DNA of 33,549 nt from a virus, in the IMG/VR virus record IMGVR_UViG_3300032069_000035, positions 1-33,549 of that record; one strand, given 5' to 3'. Below, piece by piece: positions 8,636 to 17,980 of the stretch (the first letter of the stretch is position 1; the number at the start of each line of letters is the position of its first letter). Made by a program: the position numbers and the translations under genes. Under the pieces are notes generated by a model that worked only from the letters and a program-made list of their open reading frames with translations, was not told the origin of the DNA and made no database searches.

Positions 8636-8646
8636 AAGGAGATAAA

Positions 8647-8946
8647 ATGCCTAATTTTGAAGTTGTGAAGAATTATAAAAATGATGTAGGAGAATACATA
8701 GTGGCAAAAGTATTTCGTGATGGCGGGACTACTAAACTTTGGGAAGTTGGAACTATTTTGAACGTCCCAGATGAAGTATCTCAGTATAAAGCCGATGAGT
8801 TTGTCGCTAGTGGAAATGTAAAATTTACCGGTAAAAAGAAAATGGAAGTAGCGGAGATAGCTCCAAAATATGATATTCCTGAGGATGAAGAATTTCCTAT
8901 TCGCAAAGAAAAAACTCCGAAAGAAATTGATGTGAAAAAGAAATGA
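8647..8946 (+). CDS. Small hypothetical protein of the head-tail region
   Basis: This 99-residue protein has a compact N-terminal half and a highly charged Lys/Glu-rich tail (about 65-99). I recognise no catalytic or metal site. ATG 8647 has AAGGAG 5 bases upstream, and its stop overlaps the next gene (ATGA). Proteins of this size between capsid and connector genes are common in Bacillota phages and often have no assigned role. Confidence 0.75.
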   Translation: MPNFEVVKNYKNDVGEYIVAKVFRDGGTTKLWEVGTILNVPDEVSQYKADEFVASGNVKFTGKKKMEVAEIAPKYDIPEDEEFPIRKEKTPKEIDVKKK

Positions 8947-9521
8947 GATTAGTTTTAACGACTGCTCCAGCGGATGTGATGTTGACTACAACGGAAGCTA
9001 AATTGCATTTAAAGGTAGACGATGCTACGGATGATGTTTTGATTGCTTCTTTGGTAAAAGCTGCTACTTCACATATTGAAAACGCTGTATTGCACAGGTC
9101 GTTAATTAATCGTACCTATGATTTATATCAGGATAACTTTCCATCTTCTTACTATATGGAACTTCCTATGCCTCCTCTATCAAGCGTTACTACAGTTAAA
9201 TATACTGATTTGAATAATGTAGAGCAGACATGGGCTGCTACCAATTATAAAGTGATTACAACGGATGATCCTGGTAAGATATTTGCCAAGACGTTTGTAT
9301 TCCCTACTGATTTGTACTATGTAAATGCGGTACATATTACTTTTATTGCTGGTTATGGGGCAGCTTATTCTAATGTACCCTTTTACGATGAGGTACAAAC
9401 AGCGATTAAGCTGATCATAGGAGAATGGTATGAATATCGTGAGAACATCAACGAGAAGTTGTTAAGGACTATCCCGAATGGTGCTATGAATGTTTTAATG
9501 CCTTGGAGGTATTTTCGGTGA
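8943..9521 (+). CDS. Head-tail connector protein (HK97 gp6-like adaptor)
   Basis: The 192-residue protein resembles the gp6/gp15-type adaptor that forms a ring under the portal. The N-terminal alpha-helical part has the family-like segment TTTEAKLHLKVDDATDDVLI (about residues 15-34), then HIENAVLHRSLINRTYDL, followed by a beta region with PMPPLSSVTTVKY and FIAGYG, and a C-terminal helix IKLIIGEWYEYREN. Its start overlaps the previous stop and its end overlaps the next start. Confidence 0.85.
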   Translation: MRLVLTTAPADVMLTTTEAKLHLKVDDATDDVLIASLVKAATSHIENAVLHRSLINRTYDLYQDNFPSSYYMELPMPPLSSVTTVKYTDLNNVEQTWAATNYKVITTDDPGKIFAKTFVFPTDLYYVNAVHITFIAGYGAAYSNVPFYDEVQTAIKLIIGEWYEYRENINEKLLRTIPNGAMNVLMPWRYFR

Positions 9522-9868
9522 TTAATGGTATTGGTAAAATGACAAACCGAATTACGTATCAAATACTTACTCAAACTCTTAGTACCAGCGGTAATCCTAT
9601 TGAAACATTTACAGATTACTATACTTGCTGGTGTCAAATGATACCCTTTTGTTCAGCAAGATATATAGGAATTTCTTTGGCAGTTTTAGCAGGTGAGATC
9701 AGACCTGAAACAACGGGTGTGTTAAAACAACGGTATCATGCAGGGCTGGATCCTTCTATGAAGATTCGGTTTGGAACTCGGTATTTAAAGATAATGAAAA
9801 TAGTTGACATAGAAGAGAATACTAAACAGCAGGAAGTACAATTTAAAGAATGGGTGGATGTGCCATAA
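9518..9868 (+). CDS. Head closure / head-tail joining protein
   Basis: The 116-residue product looks like the SPP1 gp16-type stopper that closes the connector: an N-terminal NRITYQILTQTLSTSGNPIE, a CWCQM-like strand, and a later GTRYLKIMKIVDIEE. The frame extends to TTG 9503, but GTG 9518 is preferred because GGAGG at 9505-9509 then has an 8-base spacing and the start overlaps the preceding stop (GTGA). Position after the gp6-like adaptor supports the role. Confidence 0.8.
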   Translation: MINGIGKMTNRITYQILTQTLSTSGNPIETFTDYYTCWCQMIPFCSARYIGISLAVLAGEIRPETTGVLKQRYHAGLDPSMKIRFGTRYLKIMKIVDIEENTKQQEVQFKEWVDVP

Positions 9869-10410
9869 TGCCTCAATACAATTTTGAAATCACTATATCA
9901 GGACTTAATGAAGTATTGCAGGCTTTGGATGATTTTGGTGAGGATGCTATTCAGGAGATTGATGATGCTATGGAAGAAGTAGGAACTGCTATGGTAAACG
10001 AGGTGCGTAGAAATATTGCTGATCAAGGGCTTATTGATACTCAAGCTGGATATTTTGGTATTTGGCAAAAACATGGCGTTAATATGAAGAGTAGAGCACA
10101 TCATAACCCATGGCTTTTAATTTCTACGAGTGTACCAACTTACTATATGTCGATGTATGAAACAGCCAAAGGAGTATTTGGATATGGCAGGGTTACGGTA
10201 GATATGGGAGCTGGTAGTGACTATAGCGGAATCTATGTTTCACTTGATATGAACGCTGCTATGGATGAATATGGAACCTCTAAACGAAGAGCTAGACCTT
10301 TTTTAAGACCAGCTTTAGATACAATGGCTAGTTTTGGATACATCAAAATAGAGGATGCTATGCGTAGGTCGATCGTTAAATGTAATCAATGGAATAGAGG
10401 AGTTTTTTAG
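9868..10410 (+). CDS. HK97 gp10-like neck/tail completion protein
   Basis: The 180-residue protein matches the HK97-gp10-type family: an N-terminal helix with ISGLNEVLQALDDFGEDAIQ, the segment VRRNIADQGLIDTQAGYF and a C-terminal GTSKRRARPFLRPALD, a well-conserved feature of the family. The start at ATG 9868 overlaps the previous stop (TAATG); an ATG at 9850 is in frame but less likely. These proteins act where the tail tube joins the connector. Confidence 0.85.
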   Translation: MPQYNFEITISGLNEVLQALDDFGEDAIQEIDDAMEEVGTAMVNEVRRNIADQGLIDTQAGYFGIWQKHGVNMKSRAHHNPWLLISTSVPTYYMSMYETAKGVFGYGRVTVDMGAGSDYSGIYVSLDMNAAMDEYGTSKRRARPFLRPALDTMASFGYIKIEDAMRRSIVKCNQWNRGVF

Positions 10411-11252
10411 TGAACATTTCCGCTGTAGTAAGAACCAAGATTTTAACTTTAGGATTAGGAGTGTTTGAGATTAATCCTATTGCGATAACTCTTGCAGGTT
10501 CTGGATATGTCGCCGGTGCTTTAGTGGTTGATAATACAGGAACTAGTGGTACTGGATTGGCTGGAACTTATACAGTATCTAGCGGCTCAGGAGCTGTTAC
10601 CAGTGTAAATTCAACTCCTGTAGCAGAAGGAACTGGCTATTCTGTCGATGATATTTTAACGCTAGCAGGCGGTATCGGATGTACGTTAAAGGTGCTTACT
10701 GTAGATGCAGGCAAAGTAAAGACTTACCAATTTTTAACCGGTGGCTCAGGCTACACGATAGGGACAAAAACAACAACCGTAGCCCCTGCCGGTGGTTCAG
10801 GATGCCAAATCTCAGTAACAGGTCTTAATAGTGGAGCAGTGACAGGAATCTCTATAACCAATAAAGGTTCCGGTTATGTTTCCGTACCGGCAGTAACGCC
10901 TCAAGCAGGTGGTGCAGGGGCATCATTAACTCCTAGTTTGTGGGGTTTCTTTCCTTGGTTAGCTCCAATGGGAACTCATACGCCTTTTTTGACGTATGCA
11001 TGGATAAATGATTCTAGGGATCCGCTAATTAATGTAGCGAGACCTTATATTCAAATTAATCTATACCATACAGATTACGATGCTGGCTTAGTTTTAAAAG
11101 AAGCTCTATTGAGATTAGACAAAACGAAAGCCGTAATTGGTGGAACAAATGTAATATATATCACATATTTGAATACTCGTGAAGGTCAAGAACCGGATAC
11201 AAAATTGTGGTATTGGAATATTGATTTTAAGTTAGCTTATAAGGAGGCTTAA
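10410..11252 (+). CDS. Probable tail terminator with an inserted Gly-rich repeat domain
   Basis: At 280 residues this is about twice the usual length of a tail terminator. Residues 1 to about 22 and about 177-280 look like a small terminator protein (helical start, then TYAWINDSRDPLINV, RPYIQINLYH and a final WYWNIDFKLAYKEA). Between them lies a Gly/Ser/Thr-rich segment with four GSGY/GTGY turns (30-33, 74-77, 112-115, 153-156), like repeat domains seen in phage surface proteins. GTG 10410 has GAGGAG 7 bases upstream and overlaps the previous stop. Position before the tail tube gene supports the call; the fold is not proven. Confidence 0.65.
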   Translation: MNISAVVRTKILTLGLGVFEINPIAITLAGSGYVAGALVVDNTGTSGTGLAGTYTVSSGSGAVTSVNSTPVAEGTGYSVDDILTLAGGIGCTLKVLTVDAGKVKTYQFLTGGSGYTIGTKTTTVAPAGGSGCQISVTGLNSGAVTGISITNKGSGYVSVPAVTPQAGGAGASLTPSLWGFFPWLAPMGTHTPFLTYAWINDSRDPLINVARPYIQINLYHTDYDAGLVLKEALLRLDKTKAVIGGTNVIYITYLNTREGQEPDTKLWYWNIDFKLAYKEA

Positions 11253-11253
11253 A

Positions 11254-12042
11254 TTGAGACAAACAACGATTCAGCAAAGTTCAAAGATAGGTTTCGGCAG
11301 TGTCAAGTTTGAAGTAGGGGCTACTGTAGGAACCTTAGTTGATTATGGTGCTATGAAGAATATTTCTTTTAAAGAAACCTGGGATGAAGTAAGGGTTATG
11401 AGTGAAAATGCTGGTGAAATTCGAACTGGTATTCGAAACCATAAAGCTCTTCTGGAAGGCGATCTATTAGAGACTTATTTAACAAACCTGTATGCTTTCC
11501 GAGGGGGAGTAGACATTTTAACTCCTATCGCCGGTGCTCCTGTAGCAGTCGTGGACGAATTGCAGACTTTAAACGATACCATAATCGTTGATTTGAATTA
11601 TGCAAATGGTGATGGTACTGAAGTTACTGCAATTACAGTAAAAACAGCCGTCGGTGGTGCTACGGTTCGAAACACAGATTATGTAATGTCAGTAGATGCC
11701 AATGGGAAAACTGGAATTGCTCGTATTCCTGGTGGTTTATTTGGAGATGGTGATGTTGCAAAGGTTTCTTATACCTATACGCCCAATGTTTCTGCTACTT
11801 TAACTTCTGGAGGTAAATATATGATTGCTGCAAAGGTAGTTCGTTTAACGAATACTTCTGAAGCTGGGAAGAAATTCCGTATTACGGTATATGCAGCCAA
11901 AAATAAAGAAGGAATCGAGATTAAGTTTCCATCGGACGAATCCTTGGATCCACAATCTATGAAGATTTCTATGGAAGGCAATCTTGACGAAACCCGTACC
12001 GCTGGCGATCAGTTATTCGAAATCTACGACGAGAGAGTATAA
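11254..12042 (+). CDS. Major tail tube protein
   Basis: The 262-residue protein lies between the terminator and the tail chaperone genes, the standard place for the tube subunit. The first half contains GFGSVKFEVGATVGTLVDYG and the strand KNISFKETWDEV, typical of tube proteins; residues about 90-190 are a Thr/Val-rich stretch that looks like an added Ig-like or inserted beta domain. It starts at TTG 11254 with AAGGAGG at 11241-11247. Confidence 0.85.
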   Translation: MRQTTIQQSSKIGFGSVKFEVGATVGTLVDYGAMKNISFKETWDEVRVMSENAGEIRTGIRNHKALLEGDLLETYLTNLYAFRGGVDILTPIAGAPVAVVDELQTLNDTIIVDLNYANGDGTEVTAITVKTAVGGATVRNTDYVMSVDANGKTGIARIPGGLFGDGDVAKVSYTYTPNVSATLTSGGKYMIAAKVVRLTNTSEAGKKFRITVYAAKNKEGIEIKFPSDESLDPQSMKISMEGNLDETRTAGDQLFEIYDERV

Positions 12043-12062
12043 AAAATTAAAAGGGGGAATGT

Positions 12063-12407
12063 ATGATATTGATGAAGAACTTTGACATGATAATACCGGA
12101 GGGCAGGACAGCGGTATTAAACGGAATGGAATACACGATTAAAAAAGTACCTGCCAGAGTAACCTTAGAATTGTTGAAAGCATTGGATAACAAGACAAAT
12201 GAGAGCAATTCGTTATGGTTTGAATTTCTGTTGGAAAAAACAGTCATTGTACTGAATTCCAATGGGTATCATTTAGTGACGAAAGAATCTATGCTGGATT
12301 CTGCGGAATTGGAACAATTAACAGAATTCTGTCGGTTTATCGTAATGCCTGAAACAATCAAGGATACAAAAAAAAACGAAGAGGTTCCGGAGGTTCCGAA
12401 CCCTTAA
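12063..12407 (+). CDS. Tail assembly chaperone, short form (gpG-like)
   Basis: The 114-residue protein precedes the tape measure gene and ends through an A-rich slippery site, as tail chaperones do. It should coat the tape measure during tail assembly. AGGGGGA at 12052-12058 lies close before ATG 12063; an in-frame ATG follows at 12072. A -1 frameshift at 12371-12377 fuses its first 105 residues to the downstream frame. No membrane segment is visible. Confidence 0.88.
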   Translation: MILMKNFDMIIPEGRTAVLNGMEYTIKKVPARVTLELLKALDNKTNESNSLWFEFLLEKTVIVLNSNGYHLVTKESMLDSAELEQLTEFCRFIVMPETIKDTKKNEEVPEVPNP

Positions 12408-12622
12408 ATGTGGGAAAATTATTTGCAGCCTTTAGTAGCACATTTGCTTGGGCAACTCCTGAGTATATGCTGGACGAAATGTCCTTGGATGAAATTCTGA
12501 CCTTGTTAGAAGAGTACGCCAAACTAAAGGCTCCAGATAAATTAGATGAAGAGGAGCAAAATGAACAAGGTCGCAGGAGAGCTAGAATACTAATGAAAGA
12601 CCATATAAGGACGGAAGAATGA
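12063..12622 (+). CDS. Tail assembly chaperone, long frameshift product (gpGT-like)
   Basis: The downstream frame (GTG 12410 onward, 70 residues if started alone) is open back to 12377 in the -1 frame relative to the short chaperone. A slip on A_AAA_AAC at 12371-12377 yields a 186-residue fusion: 105 residues from the first frame, then RRGSGGSEP and the T-like domain with a helical, acidic C-terminus. The second frame has no ribosome binding site of its own worth noting, which favours frameshifting. As in lambda G/GT, only a fraction of ribosomes should make it. Its end overlaps the tape measure start (ATGA). Confidence 0.85.
12371..12402 (+). promoter_or_regulatory. -1 programmed ribosomal frameshift signal
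   Basis: The heptamer A_AAA_AAC (12371-12377) is in exact register with the upstream frame. Five bases later a hairpin can form: GGTTC (12383-12387) pairs with GAACC (12398-12402), with GGA/TCC stacked inside after a one-base bulge. The hairpin is built from a perfect tandem 9-base repeat, GAGGTTCCG at 12381-12389 and 12390-12398. Slippery site, spacing and stem all agree with a canonical -1 signal. Confidence 0.85.
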
Positions 12623-15600
12623 GCGGAGGAGTAATTGCTAATGTCTTAGTAGGATTCATGGCTCAAATGGATCAATTTAAAAAAGACATTGCAGATATGA
12701 AAAAAGAAGTTGGTAACTTTGCCAATTCTTTTAGTTCATTGGGAGTCAAAATTGCCGCTATCTGGGCTTCCCTCCACTTACTTAAACAAGGGTTTGATTT
12801 TGTCAAGGCTTCTATACAGGCGTTTGCAGAAAGAGAAACGGTAATTGCGAAGCTAAATGCCAGTTTGGTCTCTACTGGTAATACTGTAGGTATGACTACT
12901 AAACAATTAGTAGATTTAGGCTATACTTTAATGAACAATTCTAAATACTCAGTTAATACAATATTACAAGCAGAACAAATAGGACTTATGTATAGTCGTC
13001 TTACTAAAGATACTTTTCCTAAGTTTATGCAATTAGTAGTAGATGCTGGAACTAAACTATCTCAAACATCTGGCAATACTCAAGATTTATCTCAAATATC
13101 CAAATCTCTAGGCAAAGCTCTCGAAGAACCTTACTCAGGATTAGGCAGGCTTTCTCGTATGGGTATTACTGTAACAAATACCTTTAAAGAGCAAATTAAG
13201 ACTTTAATGGAACATGGGAAAGTTCTTGAAGCACAAAAAGTTTTATTTGATGAATTGCAAAAGAAGTTTGGTGGGCAAGCCTTAGCTGCTCTTAATACTT
13301 ATTCTGGTGCTGTTGCTCATTTAAAGAATATGTGGGAAGAAAATAAGATCAGATTAGGAGCTGAATTGGTACCTGTTCTTAAGGCTTTTATTAAAATATT
13401 AGAAGATGGACTTTCAACGTCTGGAAACTTCTTAAAACATGTTTTTGCTGCTCTTGCTGGCATAGGTGCAGGGATTGTTACTTTTGTAAATAATTATAAA
13501 AAAGCTCAAGGAGAAATAAGAAAAGATACTACAGGAACAGCTAAAGGATTTATTGAAACTTTCAAAATTGTTGGAGCATTTACTTATAATCTTATAGCAG
13601 AAATAGCTAATTTTGCCAATTTTATTATTAATACAATCAATGAAGTAAGGTATAATACTAATAAAAATCTTAGAGATTCACTTGGAGATCAATTGGCTGA
13701 ATTAGAAAAACAATGGGCAATAAATGTTAAATCACTTACAGATTTAAAAAATGGTGCTTATGTAGAATACGAAATGATAAACGGAAAATGGGTTTCAACT
13801 AAAAACAAAGAAATGGCTAAATTTGAAAATAATCTTAAAAAGACTAGAGATCAAATTTATGACTTAGAAGAACAACTAGCAAAAATTCCTGATACAAATT
13901 ATAAAATAAAAAAATATATGTCAATGATAACCAAAGAAGAATTTGGCTTAATGGTTCCTGATCTTATAAAATTATTAGAATCTCTTGGTAAGATTGAATT
14001 CATTACTCCTGAAACGAGTATGGCAAACCTAGGAGGTGCAATTGACAAGACTAAAAACCTAGGAGATGCAATTGACAAGACTAAAGATAAAGCAGAAAGT
14101 TTAAACAAAGCTATCTCTAAATTTAAAGACTTTTTTAATTCGATTGCAGATGTTATCAAAGAAGCTCTTATAAAACAAATAGAATATAATTTTTCTGTTT
14201 GGGAAGGTACTTATAAAAACCTAACGGAAATGCTTGATAAACAATTAGAAGAAGATTTACGATTAATGAATGTATTTTTTGAAGAGAAGATGCGTAAATT
14301 AGATGAAGAGAAAAAACGATTTGAATTAGTTCACGATCAAAAGATGGCATTAGCGGAACAAGAATATAATGAGAGTATTGTTTTAATAGACAAAAACTAC
14401 GCTCACATAAAAGACCTTCAATCTGATGCAAAAAGACAACAGGAGCTAGATCATCAAGGACGATTAGATCAGATTAGTAAAGAAGCTGATGCTAAGATGA
14501 AAGATTTTGATGCTCAGATTAAAGCGATTGATGACTTAACAGCAGCAGAAGAGAAGGCTCAAAGAAGTGCTGATAGAGATGAAAGACTTACGGAACTTTG
14601 GGATCAGATGAAAGCAACTACTGATCCAAAAGAATATGCCAAACTCCTGAAGGAATACAACAAAGAAGTAAAAGATGCTAAACGAGAAGAATTACTTGAA
14701 TTTCGTGAAAGTGAAAAAGATAAAATCCGTGCTAGCAAAGATACCATTCAACTGATTAAAGATAACTTGGTAGCTGATGAAAACTATAAGTATCAGATTG
14801 TTCAAGACCGACTCTTGAAAGAAGAAAAAGCACAGGAAGAATCCTATCAGAGACAGAAAGATGATGCTAAGGCTTATTTAGATTATCTGAAAGTTATTTA
14901 TGACGAACAACTCAAATATGAACTAGATGCTTTAGAGAAAAAGATTGAAGAAGAAAACTTTATGCATCAAGCACAGATAAACGAAATGAATGCTCAACAT
15001 GAAGCTAATCAGAAAAAACTAGATGATGAGAATAAAGCAAAAGAAAAAGAAAGAGATACTGCTTTAGAGGATCCGAACCTTAACAAGACTATTTCTGGAA
15101 TCATTAAAAGCGGAAATGCTAAAAAATGGCTAGATGCTAATTATCCTGGTTGGGATACTGTTTTAAAACCAGTAGGGGAAATGTTATATGATTCTTTGAT
15201 TGTGGGTCTTTCTGATCCTGCAAAGGTACTAGCTGGTTTGCAGAAGTTCTTTAATGAGTTTATGAAGTCTTTTAGGACTGTTTTTGATGCTCATTCACCC
15301 TCTAAAAAGATATATGATTTTTCTATTCAGAGTATTGGTGGTGCTATTGAAGAAGGTCTTAATGACTCGATTATCGGAATAGTAAATGCAGCGGATAATA
15401 TTGCTACGGCTATTAAGAGTCCATTTGATGGCGTAGGTCAACAGATAGCGACAGATTTAAACAATGGGTTTAAATCCAAACTTAACTTTGCTATGGCTCC
15501 AGAGTTTGGCGGTATGTTAGCAGGCGGTGGCAGTGGACCAAGACAAAGTTCTGATGGCAAATATATCATAACTCGTGAGGGAAAAGATATTGTGTTTGAT

Positions 15601-15966
15601 TCCTGGAATGACTATCTAATCTGGGGCAGACAACAGCAGGATAAAGCTATTAAGAAAGATCAGGAACGACTTACGGCTTTAAGAACTAAAAATTCTATGG
15701 CTTATGAAAGACATCAATCAGAATTGTTTGGTTCTGAGTATGATCCTTCTCGATATAACTACACTCTAAGCGATGACGAATATAATGCCTTATATCCACA
15801 AAGTTCTTTAAGTGGGGCTGGAGGTAATAGAGTTGGTGGGGAAAATAGTACTCCAGGATATTATGCAGTTGGTACTCTTAATATTAATTCTCCTAACCCT
15901 TTGGATCCTTATGAAACTGCACGGCAGGTAACATTGGCAATGCAGAAAGCTGGGGCAGAGCTATGA
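12619..15966 (+). CDS. Tape measure protein
   Basis: At 1115 residues this sets tail length; with about 0.15 nm per residue, a tail near 165 nm would be expected. The N-terminal part resembles siphovirus tape measures (SQISKSLGKALEEPYSGLGR, about 153-172, and AYSG-type contacts before NMWEENKIRLG). A hydrophobic stretch near 273-290 may cross the membrane during DNA ejection. Residues about 540-800 are long, highly charged coiled coil. An exact-length 30-base tandem repeat at 14026-14085 encodes NLGGAIDKTK/NLGDAIDKTK. ATG 12619 overlaps the chaperone stop. Confidence 0.95.
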   Translation: MSGGVIANVLVGFMAQMDQFKKDIADMKKEVGNFANSFSSLGVKIAAIWASLHLLKQGFDFVKASIQAFAERETVIAKLNASLVSTGNTVGMTTKQLVDLGYTLMNNSKYSVNTILQAEQIGLMYSRLTKDTFPKFMQLVVDAGTKLSQTSGNTQDLSQISKSLGKALEEPYSGLGRLSRMGITVTNTFKEQIKTLMEHGKVLEAQKVLFDELQKKFGGQALAALNTYSGAVAHLKNMWEENKIRLGAELVPVLKAFIKILEDGLSTSGNFLKHVFAALAGIGAGIVTFVNNYKKAQGEIRKDTTGTAKGFIETFKIVGAFTYNLIAEIANFANFIINTINEVRYNTNKNLRDSLGDQLAELEKQWAINVKSLTDLKNGAYVEYEMINGKWVSTKNKEMAKFENNLKKTRDQIYDLEEQLAKIPDTNYKIKKYMSMITKEEFGLMVPDLIKLLESLGKIEFITPETSMANLGGAIDKTKNLGDAIDKTKDKAESLNKAISKFKDFFNSIADVIKEALIKQIEYNFSVWEGTYKNLTEMLDKQLEEDLRLMNVFFEEKMRKLDEEKKRFELVHDQKMALAEQEYNESIVLIDKNYAHIKDLQSDAKRQQELDHQGRLDQISKEADAKMKDFDAQIKAIDDLTAAEEKAQRSADRDERLTELWDQMKATTDPKEYAKLLKEYNKEVKDAKREELLEFRESEKDKIRASKDTIQLIKDNLVADENYKYQIVQDRLLKEEKAQEESYQRQKDDAKAYLDYLKVIYDEQLKYELDALEKKIEEENFMHQAQINEMNAQHEANQKKLDDENKAKEKERDTALEDPNLNKTISGIIKSGNAKKWLDANYPGWDTVLKPVGEMLYDSLIVGLSDPAKVLAGLQKFFNEFMKSFRTVFDAHSPSKKIYDFSIQSIGGAIEEGLNDSIIGIVNAADNIATAIKSPFDGVGQQIATDLNNGFKSKLNFAMAPEFGGMLAGGGSGPRQSSDGKYIITREGKDIVFDSWNDYLIWGRQQQDKAIKKDQERLTALRTKNSMAYERHQSELFGSEYDPSRYNYTLSDDEYNALYPQSSLSGAGGNRVGGENSTPGYYAVGTLNINSPNPLDPYETARQVTLAMQKAGAEL
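14026..14085 (+). repeat. 30-bp tandem duplication in the tape measure gene
   Basis: Two adjacent 30-base units (14026-14055 and 14056-14085) differ at one base (G14036 versus A14066), giving Gly versus Asp in the repeated decapeptide. The near identity shows a recent duplication that lengthens the protein by ten residues without breaking frame. Confidence 0.9.
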
Positions 15967-16805
15967 TAGACTTAACCTACAACACAACTATTGGCGGTTC
16001 TTTATCTTTAGCTTTACCTACTTATATTTTATGGGATCAGCATGATGGGTTTGGACATCCGAATGTTCAAATGTATACCGAAAGTACAGCTTATCAAGAT
16101 GGCAGTTCGTTCTTAGGTCTTAACTTTCAAGATCGTAAGTTAGATTTTAACTTTACTGTCAGGGGTTCGAGTGCAAATGATTTAACAACCAAGAAAGAAT
16201 TGGTTCAGAAGATTTTCAATTCCCATAACGGGCAGGGACTTTTAACAATTGTTAGAGATTCAACAACTTATTATTGTGATGTTTACTCTTTAGGAATTAA
16301 ACCTTTAGGGGGTGAAGGACATGGGTCTTGGTGGCAAAGTTATCAACTGGCTTTTACGGGGCTTGACTGTACTTTTTATCGTACTTTACATACTTACAAT
16401 TTAACTGAATCTACTGGTGGATTTTCCTTTCCATTCTCGTTTCCATTTTCTCTTGGTACAGTTGGATGGTCTCAAACTGCAACCAATGCCGGTGATGCTG
16501 AATCTCCTTTAATAATTACGATTGTAGGGGAAGTTACTCATCCAAAGATTTCAAACATAACAACCGGAAAATGGATGGAACTTTATTCAGTAGCGGCAAA
16601 TGAAACGGTAGTAATTGATTGTGGATTAGGTACGATTACTTCTACGATTGGTAGTTACTCCGCCAATGCAATGCATTACATGACGAATGATTCTGATTTT
16701 TTATTTGCCCAATCAGGAGCTAATGCTTTAACGTATACAGCAACTTCGGATATTACAGCTACAACGGTTACGGTAACATTTTATGACAGGTACAGTGGAA
16801 TCTAA
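15963..16805 (+). CDS. Distal tail protein (Dit-like)
   Basis: The 280-residue protein follows the tape measure and precedes the hub, the usual Dit place. It has the siphovirus tail-component pattern: early GFGHPNVQMYTE, DGSSFLGLNFQDRKLDFNF (about 47-65), VRGSS, then KKELVQKIFNSHNGQGLL and a C-terminal galectin-like beta domain. Dit forms the ring that joins tube and adsorption apparatus. ATG 15963 overlaps the tape measure stop; its end overlaps the next start. Confidence 0.9.
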   Translation: MIDLTYNTTIGGSLSLALPTYILWDQHDGFGHPNVQMYTESTAYQDGSSFLGLNFQDRKLDFNFTVRGSSANDLTTKKELVQKIFNSHNGQGLLTIVRDSTTYYCDVYSLGIKPLGGEGHGSWWQSYQLAFTGLDCTFYRTLHTYNLTESTGGFSFPFSFPFSLGTVGWSQTATNAGDAESPLIITIVGEVTHPKISNITTGKWMELYSVAANETVVIDCGLGTITSTIGSYSANAMHYMTNDSDFLFAQSGANALTYTATSDITATTVTVTFYDRYSGI

Positions 16806-17980
16806 TGGAAAAGATTAAGCTAAGAATCTTAAGTTCAGCCTTTCAACTTTTATGTGAAATTAAGCCTTCATACTTTTTATATTCACGTCATTGGTTCCTT
16901 CCAAATACATTTACCTTAAAGACTTCCTATTCCCTATCAAAATCTCAATATTTACAAAAAAATAATATTATACTTTATTATTCTAACGATGTATGGAGAA
17001 CTGGAGTTATCCGCAAGAGACAGAAAACTTATGAAAAAGGTCTTAAGATGATTGAAGTTAGCGGATCGTGTTATGGAAATTGGGAAAAGAAACAGCTCTA
17101 CGATGCTACCTACGAACTTACCGGTAAGGACTCTCAGTATGATTATGCTGAAACAGTAATGAAAAACTATGTTGATCGAAACCTAGTTACAGATGCAGGG
17201 TCACGAACGATTCCGAATTTAACGGTAGAGGGCAATTGTCATAGAGGACTTTCCGTTAGATACGATGCCAGATTCCAAGAGTTTACTTCCATGTTTCAGG
17301 AAATATATTGGAAATCTGGGCTTGGATGGGATGTAATTTTTGATACAGTAACGAATTTATTTCAATTTACGGTTTATCAAGGGCATAATTATAGCTCTTC
17401 TCAAGTGAGGCATGTGATTTTTGCTGAGAAGTTCAAAAATGTAGACAGTATTGAGGTTTTGGATGATGATACTAATTCTTACGATACTGCTTTTGTGTAC
17501 GGCACAGGCGTAGATTCGGTACGTCAGGGAGGGATTTCTGTAGTACTTAATTCTGCAGAAACAGGCGGCTGGGGATGTACTTTAGTTCAAATGCCTGACT
17601 ATGAAACTTTCAGAACTCATGCTGTATTAGGTGGCAATTTATCAGAAGGACGTTCTGAAATATTTATAGATGCTGCTGATTTGGATAGTCTTGACAAACT
17701 TTACAATAAAGGTTACGAAGTCTTAAACCAGCATTATTCCAATTTATCTATGTCGTTTATGTATAAACAAAGCGGGTCATGGCAGTATGGTACTGATTTT
17801 GATTTGGGGGATATTGTAACAGTTATGGACGACGAGTATGAGGAAGATTTACGAATCATTAAAATTGATGAAATATGGACTGACCGTTTACGAATCAACA
17901 TAACCTGCGGAAATGAACCGGAAGATTTGATGTCAAAAGTAAAAAAGCGTTTTAATATGAACGCTGAAATGAGGGTATAA
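16805..17980 (+). CDS. Tail hub protein (ReqiPepy6 gp37-like / Tal)
   Basis: The 391-residue protein resembles the gp37-like tail-associated hub family found after Dit in many Gram-positive phages: an N-terminal strand-rich domain with FVLP-type sequence (here SRHWFLPNTFTLKT), a central RWD/YDARFQEFTSMFQEIYWKSG segment and the conserved FDLGDIVTVMDDEYEEDLRI near the C-terminus (about 348-368). It would form the trimer that caps the tube. No protease or peptidoglycan hydrolase domain is visible. Start and stop overlap its neighbours. Confidence 0.85.
   Translation: MEKIKLRILSSAFQLLCEIKPSYFLYSRHWFLPNTFTLKTSYSLSKSQYLQKNNIILYYSNDVWRTGVIRKRQKTYEKGLKMIEVSGSCYGNWEKKQLYDATYELTGKDSQYDYAETVMKNYVDRNLVTDAGSRTIPNLTVEGNCHRGLSVRYDARFQEFTSMFQEIYWKSGLGWDVIFDTVTNLFQFTVYQGHNYSSSQVRHVIFAEKFKNVDSIEVLDDDTNSYDTAFVYGTGVDSVRQGGISVVLNSAETGGWGCTLVQMPDYETFRTHAVLGGNLSEGRSEIFIDAADLDSLDKLYNKGYEVLNQHYSNLSMSFMYKQSGSWQYGTDFDLGDIVTVMDDEYEEDLRIIKIDEIWTDRLRINITCGNEPEDLMSKVKKRFNMNAEMRV

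Noticed and set aside
12410-12622. An independent 70-codon gene starting at GTG
   Set aside because: No ribosome binding site is visible, and the frame is open upstream to the slippery site in exactly the -1 frame, so a fusion is the better explanation.
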